DNA of 64,000 nucleotides from an uncultured Burkholderiales bacterium (GTDB lineage: Bacteria > Pseudomonadota > Gammaproteobacteria > Burkholderiales > Burkholderiaceae_C), in contig CAIWAO010000128.1 in assembly GCA_903910745.1 (NCBI GenBank), positions 1 through 64,000 on the forward strand. Reading direction: 5' to 3'. The notes under the pieces were generated by a model. That model searched no databases, was not told the origin of the DNA, and was given only the letters and a program-made list of their open reading frames with translations. Made by a program: the position numbers and the translations under genes. Every line of letters starts with the position of its first letter. Positions within the stretch are counted from its first letter, which is position 1. Shown one piece after another: positions 1 through 8,816 of the stretch.

Positions 1-150
1 CTAAGCGGGAAACTCGTCTTGAGATTAGTTTTGCCGGGGCCTCGAGCCCCCTGAAGAGTCGTTCTAGACCAGGACGTTGATAGGTTGGGTGTGGAAGCGC
101 AGTAATGCGTTAAGCTAACCAATACTAATTGCTCGTGCGACTTGACCCTA
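1..150 (+). rRNA. rrl: 23S ribosomal RNA, 3' end (partial)
   Basis: The first ~150 bases match the conserved 3' end of bacterial 23S rRNA: the segment with the gcgcagtaatgcgttaagct motif, followed by the ctaaccaatactaattgctc stretch and a terminal cgacttgaccct. The gene is cut by the window start, so its body and any tRNA genes in the 16S-23S spacer lie outside. The 3' boundary is approximate. A spacer of about 105 bases with no tRNA separates it from the 5S gene. Confidence 0.93.
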
Positions 151-257
151 TAACTTTGATGTTTACATCAAGGACTTATGCAAGTGACGCAGTTCAAAAA
201 ATGCTGATTGATTCTATGAATTCGTTTGCTTGATTTATTCAAGCGAACAAAAAGTTA

Positions 258-373
258 TGCCTGATGACCATAGCGAGGTGGTACCACTCCTTCCCATACC
301 GAACAGGACAGTGAAACGCTTCAGCGCCGATGATAGTGCGGATACCCGTGTGAAAGTAGGACATCGTCAGGCT
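258..373 (+). rRNA. rrf: 5S ribosomal RNA
   Basis: A segment of about 115 bases carries the 5S hallmarks: a terminal stem formed by gcctgatgac and gtcaggc, the loop motif ccataccgaacaggac and the 3' portion gtgtgaaagtaggacatcg. It follows the 23S gene in the standard order and is followed directly by a strong terminator, so it ends the rrn operon. A short reading frame crossing it is coincidental. Ends are accurate to a few bases. Confidence 0.95.
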
Positions 374-385
374 TTTATAGCCCTA

Positions 386-418
386 AAAACCCCATCCCAA
401 AAGGATGGGGTTTTTTTT
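386..418 (+). terminator. rrn operon terminator
   Basis: The inverted repeat aaaccccatcc / ggatggggttt with a short caaaa loop is followed by a run of eight T on the plus strand. It sits 13 bases after 5S rRNA and is a textbook intrinsic terminator for the rRNA operon. Confidence 0.92.
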
Positions 419-515
419 GTTCTGAAAATTTGTAGCTGTTTGATCCCGGTATAGATCGATTCATACCTGGTATTCAATGTATGAATAATGTAGGGACATT
501 GTTGAATCTATATAC

Positions 516-1277
516 ATGAATTTAGGGAAAACCCTTAAAATAGTATGTATGACTGAAACACAATCGATAGATAAAAAGACATCACCATTGAATGAATGGG
601 TAAATCTATTTAATCCCAAGTGGGTCGACTTTAGCGAACGTCCGATAGGTGTATTAGGTGTTGCAATCAACACTTTAGGAAAGTTACACAAATCTAAAAT
701 TAAAAAGCATTTATTGTCTCTAGATAATCAAGATAGGTTTATGCGTTTTGGGTACACGGCGACTGATGAACACATAGAGCGATACGTTGATGGTTTAAAT
801 TATGAGAGAGACGATATATACGGTATCTTTAGTGATTCAATGGAGTTAGTGGCAATGGCTCATTTGGCACTCCCAAATGAGAACGACAAAGAGAAGCAGG
901 CTGAATTCGGCGTGTCAGTATTAAAAACCCAAAGAGGTAAAGGGTACGGGAATAAACTTTTTGAGCGCGCATCAATACACGCTACAAACAATAATATAAA
1001 AACGATTTTTATACATGCCCTTAGTGAAAATGCACACATGTTAAAAATAGCGCGTAAACATGGTGCAGTTTTAAACCGAGAGGGATCAGAAACGGAAGCC
1101 TATGTCTCGCTCGCAAAGCCATCTATCGATACCCAATTGAATGAACTCATGTTGGAACAATACGCAAAAACCAACTACGATATAAGAAGAGAGATTAAAA
1201 AATTCTGGGATTTTATGAAAGATGTCCAAGAAATCAGACAAGGCGTAAAGCTAGCAAGGCAAAAGTCAGCGTCATAA
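516..1277 (+). CDS. GNAT-family N-acetyltransferase
   Basis: A 253-residue protein with a GNAT acetyl-CoA-binding motif (QRGKGYG, about residues 139-145) after a beta strand reading AEFGVSVL and before the helix FERASIHATNNN. This is the R/Q-x-x-G-x-G/A signature of motif A. The C-terminal 60 residues are charged, helical and outside the fold. The substrate cannot be deduced; GNATs act on amines of small molecules or proteins. It lies alone between the rrn terminator and corC, which is not the usual neighbour of corC. No clear ribosome-binding site precedes the first ATG, and an ATG at 549 is an alternative start. By eye the gene is richer in A+T than the genes further right. Confidence 0.8.
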   Translation: MNLGKTLKIVCMTETQSIDKKTSPLNEWVNLFNPKWVDFSERPIGVLGVAINTLGKLHKSKIKKHLLSLDNQDRFMRFGYTATDEHIERYVDGLNYERDDIYGIFSDSMELVAMAHLALPNENDKEKQAEFGVSVLKTQRGKGYGNKLFERASIHATNNNIKTIFIHALSENAHMLKIARKHGAVLNREGSETEAYVSLAKPSIDTQLNELMLEQYAKTNYDIRREIKKFWDFMKDVQEIRQGVKLARQKSAS

Positions 1278-1314
1278 TTTAGGTGCTTGAATCTATTAAA
1301 ATGTAGCAATCGTC

Positions 1315-2196
1315 TTGAACATAAGATCGAAACTATATTTAACATTAACAATCAAAGATTCTCAGTTGCCTAACAAAAGTTTAAAGTCGAGGTTCATAGA
1401 CTGGTTAACACCAGGGCTACGAAATATCAATGACGTAGAGGTTCTGCTCAATAAGGCACATCAAGATAAAGCAATTGGCGCAGAGACCTTGCGTATGATG
1501 CAAGGTGTACTAGAGCTTACACAGCAAACGGCTGGGGATATCATGGTAGCCGCTCCTGCGATGGATGTGGTGAACATTGAAGATCATATAGAGAAGATAC
1601 TATATTCTGTAATTGATATCGCCCATTCACGCTTCCCAGTTTATGAGGGTGAGCGAGAAAATATCATTGGAATATTGCACACCAAAGACCTAATTAAACT
1701 ACAAAAAGCACCAGAACTGAATTTAAGGACTTTGCTACGTCCTACGGTTTGGATCCCTGAGAGTAAAGGGCTGGTAGATTTGCTCCGTGATTTCCGACGA
1801 AGTAGGAGCCATATGTGCATTGTCATAGATGAGTTTGGAAGAGTCGCAGGCTTAGTGACTATTGAAGATGTTTTAGAAGAAATAGTTGGCGAAATTGAAG
1901 ATGAGTTTGATACGAACGAAGATACAGGTGAGATTTATGCCTTATCGGATGGCTCATATAGGGTAGCTGGTCGTACAGACTTGAATGATGTACTTAAAGA
2001 ATTTAATATTGAACTTACAAAATCTGAGGAGGCTGAAGAATTCAATACGATTGGAGGTCTAATTGCTCATGAAATGGGCTATGTTCCTCGAAGGGGAGAG
2101 ATATTCAATCTAGGATCGCACAAATTTGAGGTAATGCACACAAAATCTGGCGCAGTAAAGTGGTTTAGAGTTCGCCGCCAATCGCAAGCTTCCTAG
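1315..2196 (+). CDS. corC: CorC/HlyC-type CBS-domain protein
   Basis: A 293-residue protein with the family entry motif (DIMVAAPAMDVV, near residue 78), two CBS domains to about residue 190 including VIDEFGRVAGLVTIEDVLEEIVGEI, and a C-terminal CorC/HlyC transporter-associated domain (about 205-285). There are no membrane segments, as in the short CorC form. The family is linked to magnesium/cobalt efflux and to membrane or antibiotic tolerance; the mechanism is unsettled. The start is a TTG at 1315 with no clear ribosome-binding site. An in-frame TTG at residue 18 would also keep the conserved part. lnt follows 105 bp downstream, the usual pairing. Confidence 0.9.
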   Translation: MNIRSKLYLTLTIKDSQLPNKSLKSRFIDWLTPGLRNINDVEVLLNKAHQDKAIGAETLRMMQGVLELTQQTAGDIMVAAPAMDVVNIEDHIEKILYSVIDIAHSRFPVYEGERENIIGILHTKDLIKLQKAPELNLRTLLRPTVWIPESKGLVDLLRDFRRSRSHMCIVIDEFGRVAGLVTIEDVLEEIVGEIEDEFDTNEDTGEIYALSDGSYRVAGRTDLNDVLKEFNIELTKSEEAEEFNTIGGLIAHEMGYVPRRGEIFNLGSHKFEVMHTKSGAVKWFRVRRQSQAS

Positions 2197-2301
2197 ACTC
2201 TTTGAAGTGATCATAAGAATGTTTAGCGCTAAAAAGAATAAGAAACTGACCGTGTTTGAGAATATAGCTCTTTGAAGCAGCTCGTTCTGAAATAAAACAA
2301 C

Positions 2302-4041
2302 ATGAATGATTTGCTAAAAAATGACAATGGATTTAAAAAAACTTTAAAGCTGGGATTTTGGGTAAATTTTGGGCTAAATGCATTCATGCTTGGATTTGCA
2401 GGAATATTGCAAACATACGCCACCTCCAGTCCTGTAGATGCGAGCACAAAGGGATGGCTACAAGTGGCAAGTGCGGCCGTTCTGTGTTTCATCTTAGACC
2501 GCACGCAGTCCAATACTTCAGTTAGCGGGGTATCCAATTTAAGCAAATTGAAAACATCCTTTATTTATGGCTTTGTTTTTTCAATTTGTTGGCTCTCATC
2601 TATGTTTTGGTGGATATACGTCTCACTGCATACTTATGGAGGATTGCCTACATTCTTGGCCGTGATCTCTGTTCTGCTTTTAGCAGGGGCATTAAGCCTT
2701 TATTACGCAGTAGCTTGTGCTGCCTATGTCTTGGTCGGTAAACACTTGCCGAACCCGATGAGATGGATTTTATTTGGAACACTATGGACAACAGCGGAAT
2801 TAGCAAGGGGGCAGTGGTTCACTGGATTCCCTTGGGGTTCGGTTGGCTACGCACATATTGATAACGCCTTAAAGTTAGTTGCTCCACTTGGAGGTGTTTA
2901 CACAATTGGCGGTGTGGCGATGTCTCTTGCCTCGATGTGTAGTTGGGCAACCGTCATTGCATTAAAAAAATTGAGTCTTCGAGATCTCAAGTTGAGACAG
3001 TTTAAGCTGAAATTAAACAATACACGTTGGCTTTTTGCATTACTTGTGACTGCTACATTGACGGTCCCGTTGCCAAGCGAAATTAAAGTTTTGGAAAACC
3101 TCAGAGACAGTGAGGATTCATTTACTGCGCCGATAAGTTTTAGCTTGTTACAAGGAAATATTGGTCAAGAGATTAAGTATGGTCCTGAGGGACTCAAAGC
3201 TCTTAATTGGTACAAGCAAGAAATAATTGATGCTAAAACAAATTGGGTGATAACTCCAGAAACTGCATTGCCGGTATTAAAAAAATATTTGCCTCCCGAT
3301 TACTTAAGTGATATTGTCCAAAATCTTAAGCTCCCGCAAAACGAAAAAAAATCAGTTTTATTGGGTGTGATTGGGAATAGCCAAATGGGCTATACCAACT
3401 CAGCTGAAGGAATAAATGCAAGTGGAGAGGTCTATTTGTACAGTAAACATCACCTAGTTCCCTTTGGTGAGTTCATTCCACCATGGTTCAAATGGTTCAC
3501 AGATATGATGAACATTCCTCTTGGTAGCTTTACAAGAGGTGGTGAAGTACAACCAAGTTGGGAGTGGGGTGGTCAAAATATAGGGGTAAATATTTGCTAT
3601 GAGGATGTATTCGGTGAAGAAATAGCGTCTTCCTTTGATTCACGGCGAGAAAATCAACCCACCGTCTTGGTGAATATGAGCAATATTGGATGGTTCGGTC
3701 CCTTATTAGCTGTCGAGCAGCACCTGAATGCCTCACGTATGAGGGCTATTGAGATGCACCGACCCGTACTAAGAGCGACGAATACTGGGGCAACGGCTTA
3801 CATTGATGAAAACGGCTATGTCCTGGGGTTATTACCAAAATACGAGCAAGGTGTATTGGTCGGTGAGATAAAAGGAATAATTGGGCGGCCCACTGTTTAT
3901 GCAAGTTGGAGTGGTAAGTACGGGCTATTTCCAATTTGGTTCATTTGCTTCATATACATGTTGATATGCATAACGATTGCTCGAAAAAAATTCAAAAGAG
4001 GAGTCCTCATACACAACACAAGAAACCACCAGAATCCTTAA
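2302..4041 (+). CDS. lnt: Apolipoprotein N-acyltransferase
   Basis: Lnt transfers the third acyl chain from phospholipid to the N-terminal cysteine of lipoproteins in the inner membrane. The 579-residue protein has several hydrophobic segments in the first ~270 residues, then a periplasmic nitrilase-like domain. The catalytic triad is visible: Glu320 in TPETALP, Lys382 in YSKHHLVPFGEF and Cys432 in NICYEDVF. A last membrane helix lies near residues 540-560. It is slightly longer than the usual 500-550. It follows corC and precedes glyQ, as in other Burkholderiales. The 142-bp gap to glyQ holds no convincing gene. Confidence 0.95.
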   Translation: MNDLLKNDNGFKKTLKLGFWVNFGLNAFMLGFAGILQTYATSSPVDASTKGWLQVASAAVLCFILDRTQSNTSVSGVSNLSKLKTSFIYGFVFSICWLSSMFWWIYVSLHTYGGLPTFLAVISVLLLAGALSLYYAVACAAYVLVGKHLPNPMRWILFGTLWTTAELARGQWFTGFPWGSVGYAHIDNALKLVAPLGGVYTIGGVAMSLASMCSWATVIALKKLSLRDLKLRQFKLKLNNTRWLFALLVTATLTVPLPSEIKVLENLRDSEDSFTAPISFSLLQGNIGQEIKYGPEGLKALNWYKQEIIDAKTNWVITPETALPVLKKYLPPDYLSDIVQNLKLPQNEKKSVLLGVIGNSQMGYTNSAEGINASGEVYLYSKHHLVPFGEFIPPWFKWFTDMMNIPLGSFTRGGEVQPSWEWGGQNIGVNICYEDVFGEEIASSFDSRRENQPTVLVNMSNIGWFGPLLAVEQHLNASRMRAIEMHRPVLRATNTGATAYIDENGYVLGLLPKYEQGVLVGEIKGIIGRPTVYASWSGKYGLFPIWFICFIYMLICITIARKKFKRGVLIHNTRNHQNP

Positions 4042-4183
4042 TAAAAAGGGATCATTAAATGGACGCTGGATTTTTCGAATAATTAGTAACTACGCTCTAG
4101 ACTCAGGGATTAAAATAACAAAATCAGGTGAGCGATACATATACTACTTCATAAAAGAATACCCAAGTAAATAAGATCATTAA

Positions 4184-5089
4184 ATGCTGACATTTCAACA
4201 AATCATCCTCAAATTACAAAACTACTGGGACTCACAGGGCTGCGCTTTGTTACAACCCTACGACATGGAGGTGGGAGCAGGAACGTCACATACGGCAACA
4301 TTTCTTCGCTCGATAGGGCCAGAACCCTGGAGAGCTGCATATGTTCAACCAAGCAGAAGACCCAAAGATGGCCGATATGGACAAAATCCGAACAGACTTC
4401 AACATTACTACCAATTCCAAGTTGTATTAAAACCCGCGCCATCAGATATCCTTGATCTGTATTTGGGGTCACTCGAAGCATTAGGCTTTGACTTGAAAAA
4501 AAACGATATACGCTTTGTTGAAGACGACTGGGAGAATCCAACACTTGGTGCGTGGGGTTTAGGTTGGGAGGTCTGGCTCAACGGAATGGAGGTAACTCAG
4601 TTCACATACTTTCAACAGGTTGGAGGCATAGACTGCAAGCCTATAACCGGTGAAATTACATATGGGTTGGAAAGACTGGCTATGTATTTGCAAAGCGTTG
4701 ACAATGTATACGATTTAAAGTGGACTGATCATGTAAATTACGGCGATGTATATTTGCAAAATGAACAAGAGCAATCTGCATACAACTTTGAACACAGCGA
4801 TGTAGACTTCTTATTTCATGCATTTGGTGCAAATGAGAAACAAGCGCATTACTTGATTGAAAAAAAATTGGCGCTGCCCGCTTATGAGCAAGTACTTAAA
4901 TGTGCGCATAATTTTAATTTATTAGACGCAAGGGGCGCTATCAGCGTAACTGAACGCGCTGCCTACATTGGGAGAATTAGACAATTAGCGAAAGCAGTAG
5001 CTCAAAGCTATTTGGAGAGTCGAGAGCGCTTAGGATTTCCAATGGCCCCGCGGGAATGGATAGATCAGTTAACTGCAAAAAGCGCGTAA
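4184..5089 (+). CDS. glyQ: Glycyl-tRNA synthetase alpha subunit
   Basis: The 301-residue alpha chain of the heterotetrameric bacterial glycyl-tRNA synthetase carries the class II catalytic core that makes glycyl-adenylate. Diagnostic stretches are the N-terminal [20 protein letters not shown], the motif-2 region [20 protein letters not shown] and [20 protein letters not shown]. Length matches the family (about 290-320). It is followed after 44 bp by glyS on the same strand, so the subunits are almost certainly co-transcribed. An ATG at the predicted N-terminus fits the conserved start of the family. Confidence 0.97.
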   Translation: MLTFQQIILKLQNYWDSQGCALLQPYDMEVGAGTSHTATFLRSIGPEPWRAAYVQPSRRPKDGRYGQNPNRLQHYYQFQVVLKPAPSDILDLYLGSLEALGFDLKKNDIRFVEDDWENPTLGAWGLGWEVWLNGMEVTQFTYFQQVGGIDCKPITGEITYGLERLAMYLQSVDNVYDLKWTDHVNYGDVYLQNEQEQSAYNFEHSDVDFLFHAFGANEKQAHYLIEKKLALPAYEQVLKCAHNFNLLDARGAISVTERAAYIGRIRQLAKAVAQSYLESRERLGFPMAPREWIDQLTAKSA

Positions 5090-5133
5090 ATAATTCAAAA
5101 CAAAGTAGTCAGTAAGCTAAAAAATAACAAAAG

Positions 5134-7290
5134 ATGAAATTAGATAATTTATTAATTGAGCTCTTGGTTGAAGAGTTGCCTCCCAAAGCACTGAAAAAAA
5201 TTGGGGAAGCCTTTAAAGAGGTAATTACACATAGCTTAAAAGATCAGGGGCTACTTATTGATAAAAGTAGATCAACAGGATTCGCAACCCCGCGCAGATT
5301 GGGAGTGCTGATTACTGACGTTTTGAGTAGAGCACCCGATAAGCAAATTTTGCAGAAAATAATGCCAGTCTCAGTAGCCCTTAACGATCAGGGTCAGGCA
5401 ACGCCGGCATTGACCAAGAAACTCCAGTCATTGGGCCTTGCAGGTCTAGAAATTGGTGAGATGCGGCGTGAGATGGACGGGAAGTCTGAGACTTTATTTT
5501 GTGATCGACTTCAGCCCGGTATTGAATTAGAGGCCGGTCTTCAGGTGAGTTTAAATCTGATGCTGAGTAAGTTGCCCATACCAAAAGTGATGAGCTATCA
5601 ACTCGATAAGGGTTGTGAGATGCCAGGCTGGAGTACCGTTCATTTTGTTAGACCGGCGCACTCCTTGATTGCGCTGTACGGGTCAAGTGTTTTGTCGGTC
5701 AAAGTTTTGGGATTGGACGCCGGTCAATCTACAAAGGGACACAGATTTGAGAGCCTCGATTCCGTCATCACAATTGGTCATGCAAACGATTACGAACGGG
5801 TCATGAAGGAGAGGGGAATTGTGATTGTAGGTTTTGAGCAAAGAAAGGCCATGATTCAGGAGCAACTCACAACAAAAGCTAAAGAACTTGGCTCAAACTA
5901 CCACCCATTAGAAGACGACTCACTTTTAGATGAGGTATGTGCTCTTGTGGAGCACCCTAACGTACTCACCTGTAGTTTTGAGTCTGAGTTTTTGCAGGTC
6001 CCACAAGAATGTTTGATCCTCACCATGAAGGCAAACCAAAAATACTTTCCCCTGCTCAATAATGAGGGACGGCTGACCAATAAATTTTTGGTAGTTAGTA
6101 ATATATCCCCCCTTGACCCGGGTGCGGTGATTGAAGGTAACGAGCGCGTGGTGAGACCAAGACTTGCTGATGCAAAATTTTTCTTTGATCAAGATAAAAA
6201 GAAAAGTCTTGAGTCAAGGGTCTTATCGCTATCAAAAGTTGTTTATCACAATCTACTTGGCACCCAAAGTGAACGCATGCAAAGAGTATGCTTGTTAACA
6301 CAACTTGTGTGTGAGCAAATTGGTGGCTCGCTCTTGACAGAACTAACAAAGTCAAATTCACTGATGGCTGCACGCCTTGCCAAGGCTGATTTGTTGACTG
6401 ATATGGTTTCAGAGTTTCCTGAGCTTCAAGGAATTATGGGAATGTATTACGCCTTGGATGAGGGATTGTCTGAGGAGGTTGCGTTTGCTATTGAGGACCA
6501 TTACAAACCCAGATTTGCTGGAGATAGTCTGGCTAGATCAATGACCGGTATCGTGGTATCGCTGGCTGACAAACTGGAGACATTGGTAGGTTTGTTCGGG
6601 ATTGGACAGGGGCCTAGTGGTGATAAAGACCCATTTGCACTAAGAAGACACACGCTAGGTGTTATTCGTATGATCGTAGAGCGAGACCTGCCCCTTGAAT
6701 TGACTCCTCTCCTAATGGCGGCCATTGAGGTGTTTGGGGATAAATTAAAGGTCCCCAAACAAGAGCTTGTGCAACAAATCAAGAGCTTCATCTTTGACCG
6801 TATGAGCAGTAGTCTGAGAGAACAGGGTTTTAGTGCAAAAGAAATTGACGCTGTCATTAGCCAAAGTCCAGACCATTTAACTCAGATTCCTCTCAGAGTT
6901 AAAGCGGTGCATGACTTTGGCGCTTTGCCTGAGGCGCCCGCTTTGGCCGCCGCGAATAAGCGCATAGGAAATATATTGAAAAAAGAAAACATCAGTATTG
7001 AATTCGAAAAAGAAATTAAAGTGAACGTGTCTTTATTAAATCTTCCTGCTGAGAAAGTGCTTTATCAAACCCTTGAACAGGTTGCGCCATTAGCAAACAC
7101 CAAATTACATCAAAAAGAATTCAGCTCTTCATTGGTCGAGTTAGCCGCGCTTAAAGGACCCACAGATATTTTCTTTGATGAAGTTATGGTGAACGATCCG
7201 GTTGAAGAGTTGAGGCAAAATAGGCTTGCATTATTGAGCGCTTTGCATTTGGAGATGAATAGGGTTGGCGACTTATCAAAACTTGCCTAA
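5134..7290 (+). CDS. glyS: Glycyl-tRNA synthetase beta subunit
   Basis: The 718-residue beta chain partners GlyQ and supplies tRNA binding. The N-terminus LLIELLVEELPPKALK is typical, as are the internal FATPRRLGVLI and MKANQKYFPL stretches, the HD-like region KADLLTDMVSEFPELQGIMG, and the DKLETLVGLFGIG...SGDKDPFALRR segment. The C-terminal ~100 residues form the anticodon-binding (DALR-like) part. Length is normal (about 690-720). It is the second gene of the glyQS unit; gmhB starts 69 bp further on. Confidence 0.97.
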   Translation: MKLDNLLIELLVEELPPKALKKIGEAFKEVITHSLKDQGLLIDKSRSTGFATPRRLGVLITDVLSRAPDKQILQKIMPVSVALNDQGQATPALTKKLQSLGLAGLEIGEMRREMDGKSETLFCDRLQPGIELEAGLQVSLNLMLSKLPIPKVMSYQLDKGCEMPGWSTVHFVRPAHSLIALYGSSVLSVKVLGLDAGQSTKGHRFESLDSVITIGHANDYERVMKERGIVIVGFEQRKAMIQEQLTTKAKELGSNYHPLEDDSLLDEVCALVEHPNVLTCSFESEFLQVPQECLILTMKANQKYFPLLNNEGRLTNKFLVVSNISPLDPGAVIEGNERVVRPRLADAKFFFDQDKKKSLESRVLSLSKVVYHNLLGTQSERMQRVCLLTQLVCEQIGGSLLTELTKSNSLMAARLAKADLLTDMVSEFPELQGIMGMYYALDEGLSEEVAFAIEDHYKPRFAGDSLARSMTGIVVSLADKLETLVGLFGIGQGPSGDKDPFALRRHTLGVIRMIVERDLPLELTPLLMAAIEVFGDKLKVPKQELVQQIKSFIFDRMSSSLREQGFSAKEIDAVISQSPDHLTQIPLRVKAVHDFGALPEAPALAAANKRIGNILKKENISIEFEKEIKVNVSLLNLPAEKVLYQTLEQVAPLANTKLHQKEFSSSLVELAALKGPTDIFFDEVMVNDPVEELRQNRLALLSALHLEMNRVGDLSKLA

Positions 7291-7359
7291 TTATTTATCA
7301 AGCGACGTTTTATGAGTTTTTAGTGTTTTAGATAAATTTCAAAATAGAGAGACGAGACT

Positions 7360-7962
7360 TTGAATACAAAACTTGTCATCCTTGATCGGGATGGAACGAT
7401 CAACCACGATAGAGACGACTACGTAAAGTCTGTTCAAGAGTGGCAACCTTTGCCTGGAGCGATAGAGGCTATTTCAAAAATGAATCATGCCGGATGGCAT
7501 GTTGTTGTTGCAAGCAATCAATCTGGGCTTGGACGGGGGCTTTTTGATGTAGATACACTAAACGCAATGCACAGCAAAATGAACAAGTTGTTAGCCGCAG
7601 AAGGTGGGCGTATTGACGCTGTTTTTTATTGCCCGCATACACCCGAGGATAAGTGCAATTGTCGAAAGCCTCTAAGCGGTTTATTTATCCAAATCGGGGA
7701 GCGATACGGTATAGATTTAAAGGGTGTACCGGCTGTAGGTGACTCTTTAAGAGATTTGCAGGCCTGTGAACAAGCAGGGTGTAACCCTCATTTGGTATTA
7801 ACGGGAAAGGGCGAACAGTATAGGTATGTTGAAATACCAGATCACTTCCCAAAGAAAACTGTTGTGCACAAAGACTTACTGGCGTTTGCAGATTGGCTTT
7901 TGCTAAATGACAAATCGCTTGGTAAAAATAGTATTTCAAGAGCCCGCAATAGCCCGCAATAG
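7360..7962 (+). CDS. gmhB: D-glycero-beta-D-manno-heptose 1,7-bisphosphate 7-phosphatase
   Basis: A HAD-superfamily phosphatase of LPS-heptose synthesis that removes the 7-phosphate of heptose bisphosphate. The 200-residue protein has the nucleophile motif DRDGT (Asp9, Asp11), SNQSG, the zinc-loop cysteines and histidine in CPHTPEDKCNCRKP that mark the GmhB/HisB-N branch, and GDSLRDLQ as the last HAD motif. Start is a TTG at 7360 with a purine-rich gagagacgag just upstream; no ATG exists before the essential DRD motif. The final residues are encoded by a 10-bp tandem duplication. It lies between glyS and plsC, the normal order. Confidence 0.93.
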   Translation: MNTKLVILDRDGTINHDRDDYVKSVQEWQPLPGAIEAISKMNHAGWHVVVASNQSGLGRGLFDVDTLNAMHSKMNKLLAAEGGRIDAVFYCPHTPEDKCNCRKPLSGLFIQIGERYGIDLKGVPAVGDSLRDLQACEQAGCNPHLVLTGKGEQYRYVEIPDHFPKKTVVHKDLLAFADWLLLNDKSLGKNSISRARNSPQ

Positions 7963-7964
7963 CC
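7941..7964 (+). repeat. 10-bp tandem duplication at the gmhB stop
   Basis: The unit agcccgcaat occurs twice in tandem, followed by a partial third copy (agcc). The second copy supplies the stop codon now used; without it the frame would end two codons later at a TAG near 7970. It looks like replication slippage with little effect on the protein. Confidence 0.8.
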
Positions 7965-8008
7965 AAGTCTAGGGGGGCGGAAATATTAATAAAAAATAAG
8001 GACTGAAC

Positions 8009-8806
8009 TTGGTGTTAAATCAAATCAATAGTGATAGATCTGCCGGCGAGTGGGCAATGATTTACCTTCGCTCAACACTTTACATGACTTGGTTGATCGC
8101 CTCTGTAATTCCGCACGCCCTTTGTGTTGTGATTATTAGTTTTTTGGGTTTACGGGGCGAACGACTTTATTGGTTTGCAAGCAGTTGGCTAAAAATGGCA
8201 ATATCTGCAGCAAGGTTGATCGCTGGTATTCGCTATGAGGTTCAAGGCTGGGAGAATTTGCCGCAACAGCGTAACCAAGGAGCCGTCCTTTTGGTTAAGC
8301 ACCAATCAGCGTATGAGACCTTCTTGCTCCCCTCAATAATGCCTCACCCTTTGGCCTATGTTTTCAAGAGAGAGCTTTTATACATTCCCTTTTTTGGATG
8401 GGCGATGTGGCGAATGGATATGATTCATATTAATAGAAAACTTAAAGCTGAAGCGTTTCAAAGAGTAGTTGAGCAGGGCAAAGAATTCTTAGAAAAAGGG
8501 ACATGGGTTATTATGTTTCCTGAAGGAACTCGGATTCCTAGGGGGCAAAGGGGGAAATACAAAACAGGAGGTGCAAGGCTTGCGGTTGCAACGGGGGTCG
8601 ATGTGATACCTATTGCTGTAACTTCTGCGAGGTGCTGGCCTAGAAAATCTTTTCTCCAGTACCCTGGAACTGTTGATGTATCAATCGGTCCCGCAATATC
8701 ATCTCAAAACTGCACGGCCGATGAGCTGAGCTTAAAAGTTGAGAATTGGATTGAGCAAGAGATGATCCGCCTAGATCCGATGGCCTATTTGCCTAAAGAA
8801 AACTAA
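8009..8806 (+). CDS. plsC: 1-acyl-sn-glycerol-3-phosphate acyltransferase
   Basis: PlsC acylates lysophosphatidic acid to phosphatidic acid at the inner membrane. The 265-residue protein has an N-terminal hydrophobic stretch (about 24-48), the catalytic block KHQSAYETF (His98, with Glu103 at the usual Asp position of HX4D) and block III FPEGTR (170-175). HX4E is, as I recall, common in the Burkholderiales homologues. Start is TTG at 8009, six bases after a good AAGGA; a GTG one codon later is the alternative. It lies 46 bp after gmhB and 10 bp before ygjP, so the three probably form one operon. Confidence 0.92.
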   Translation: MVLNQINSDRSAGEWAMIYLRSTLYMTWLIASVIPHALCVVIISFLGLRGERLYWFASSWLKMAISAARLIAGIRYEVQGWENLPQQRNQGAVLLVKHQSAYETFLLPSIMPHPLAYVFKRELLYIPFFGWAMWRMDMIHINRKLKAEAFQRVVEQGKEFLEKGTWVIMFPEGTRIPRGQRGKYKTGGARLAVATGVDVIPIAVTSARCWPRKSFLQYPGTVDVSIGPAISSQNCTADELSLKVENWIEQEMIRLDPMAYLPKEN

Positions 8807-8816
8807 GGACTTAAAA

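Noticed and set aside
230-454. Open frame of 74 codons across the 5S rRNA
   Set aside because: It covers the 5S gene and its terminator, and the predicted peptide is the translation of RNA-gene sequence.
3977-4174. 65-codon frame at the end of lnt
   Set aside because: It starts inside lnt in another frame, has no ribosome-binding site and shows no recognisable domain.
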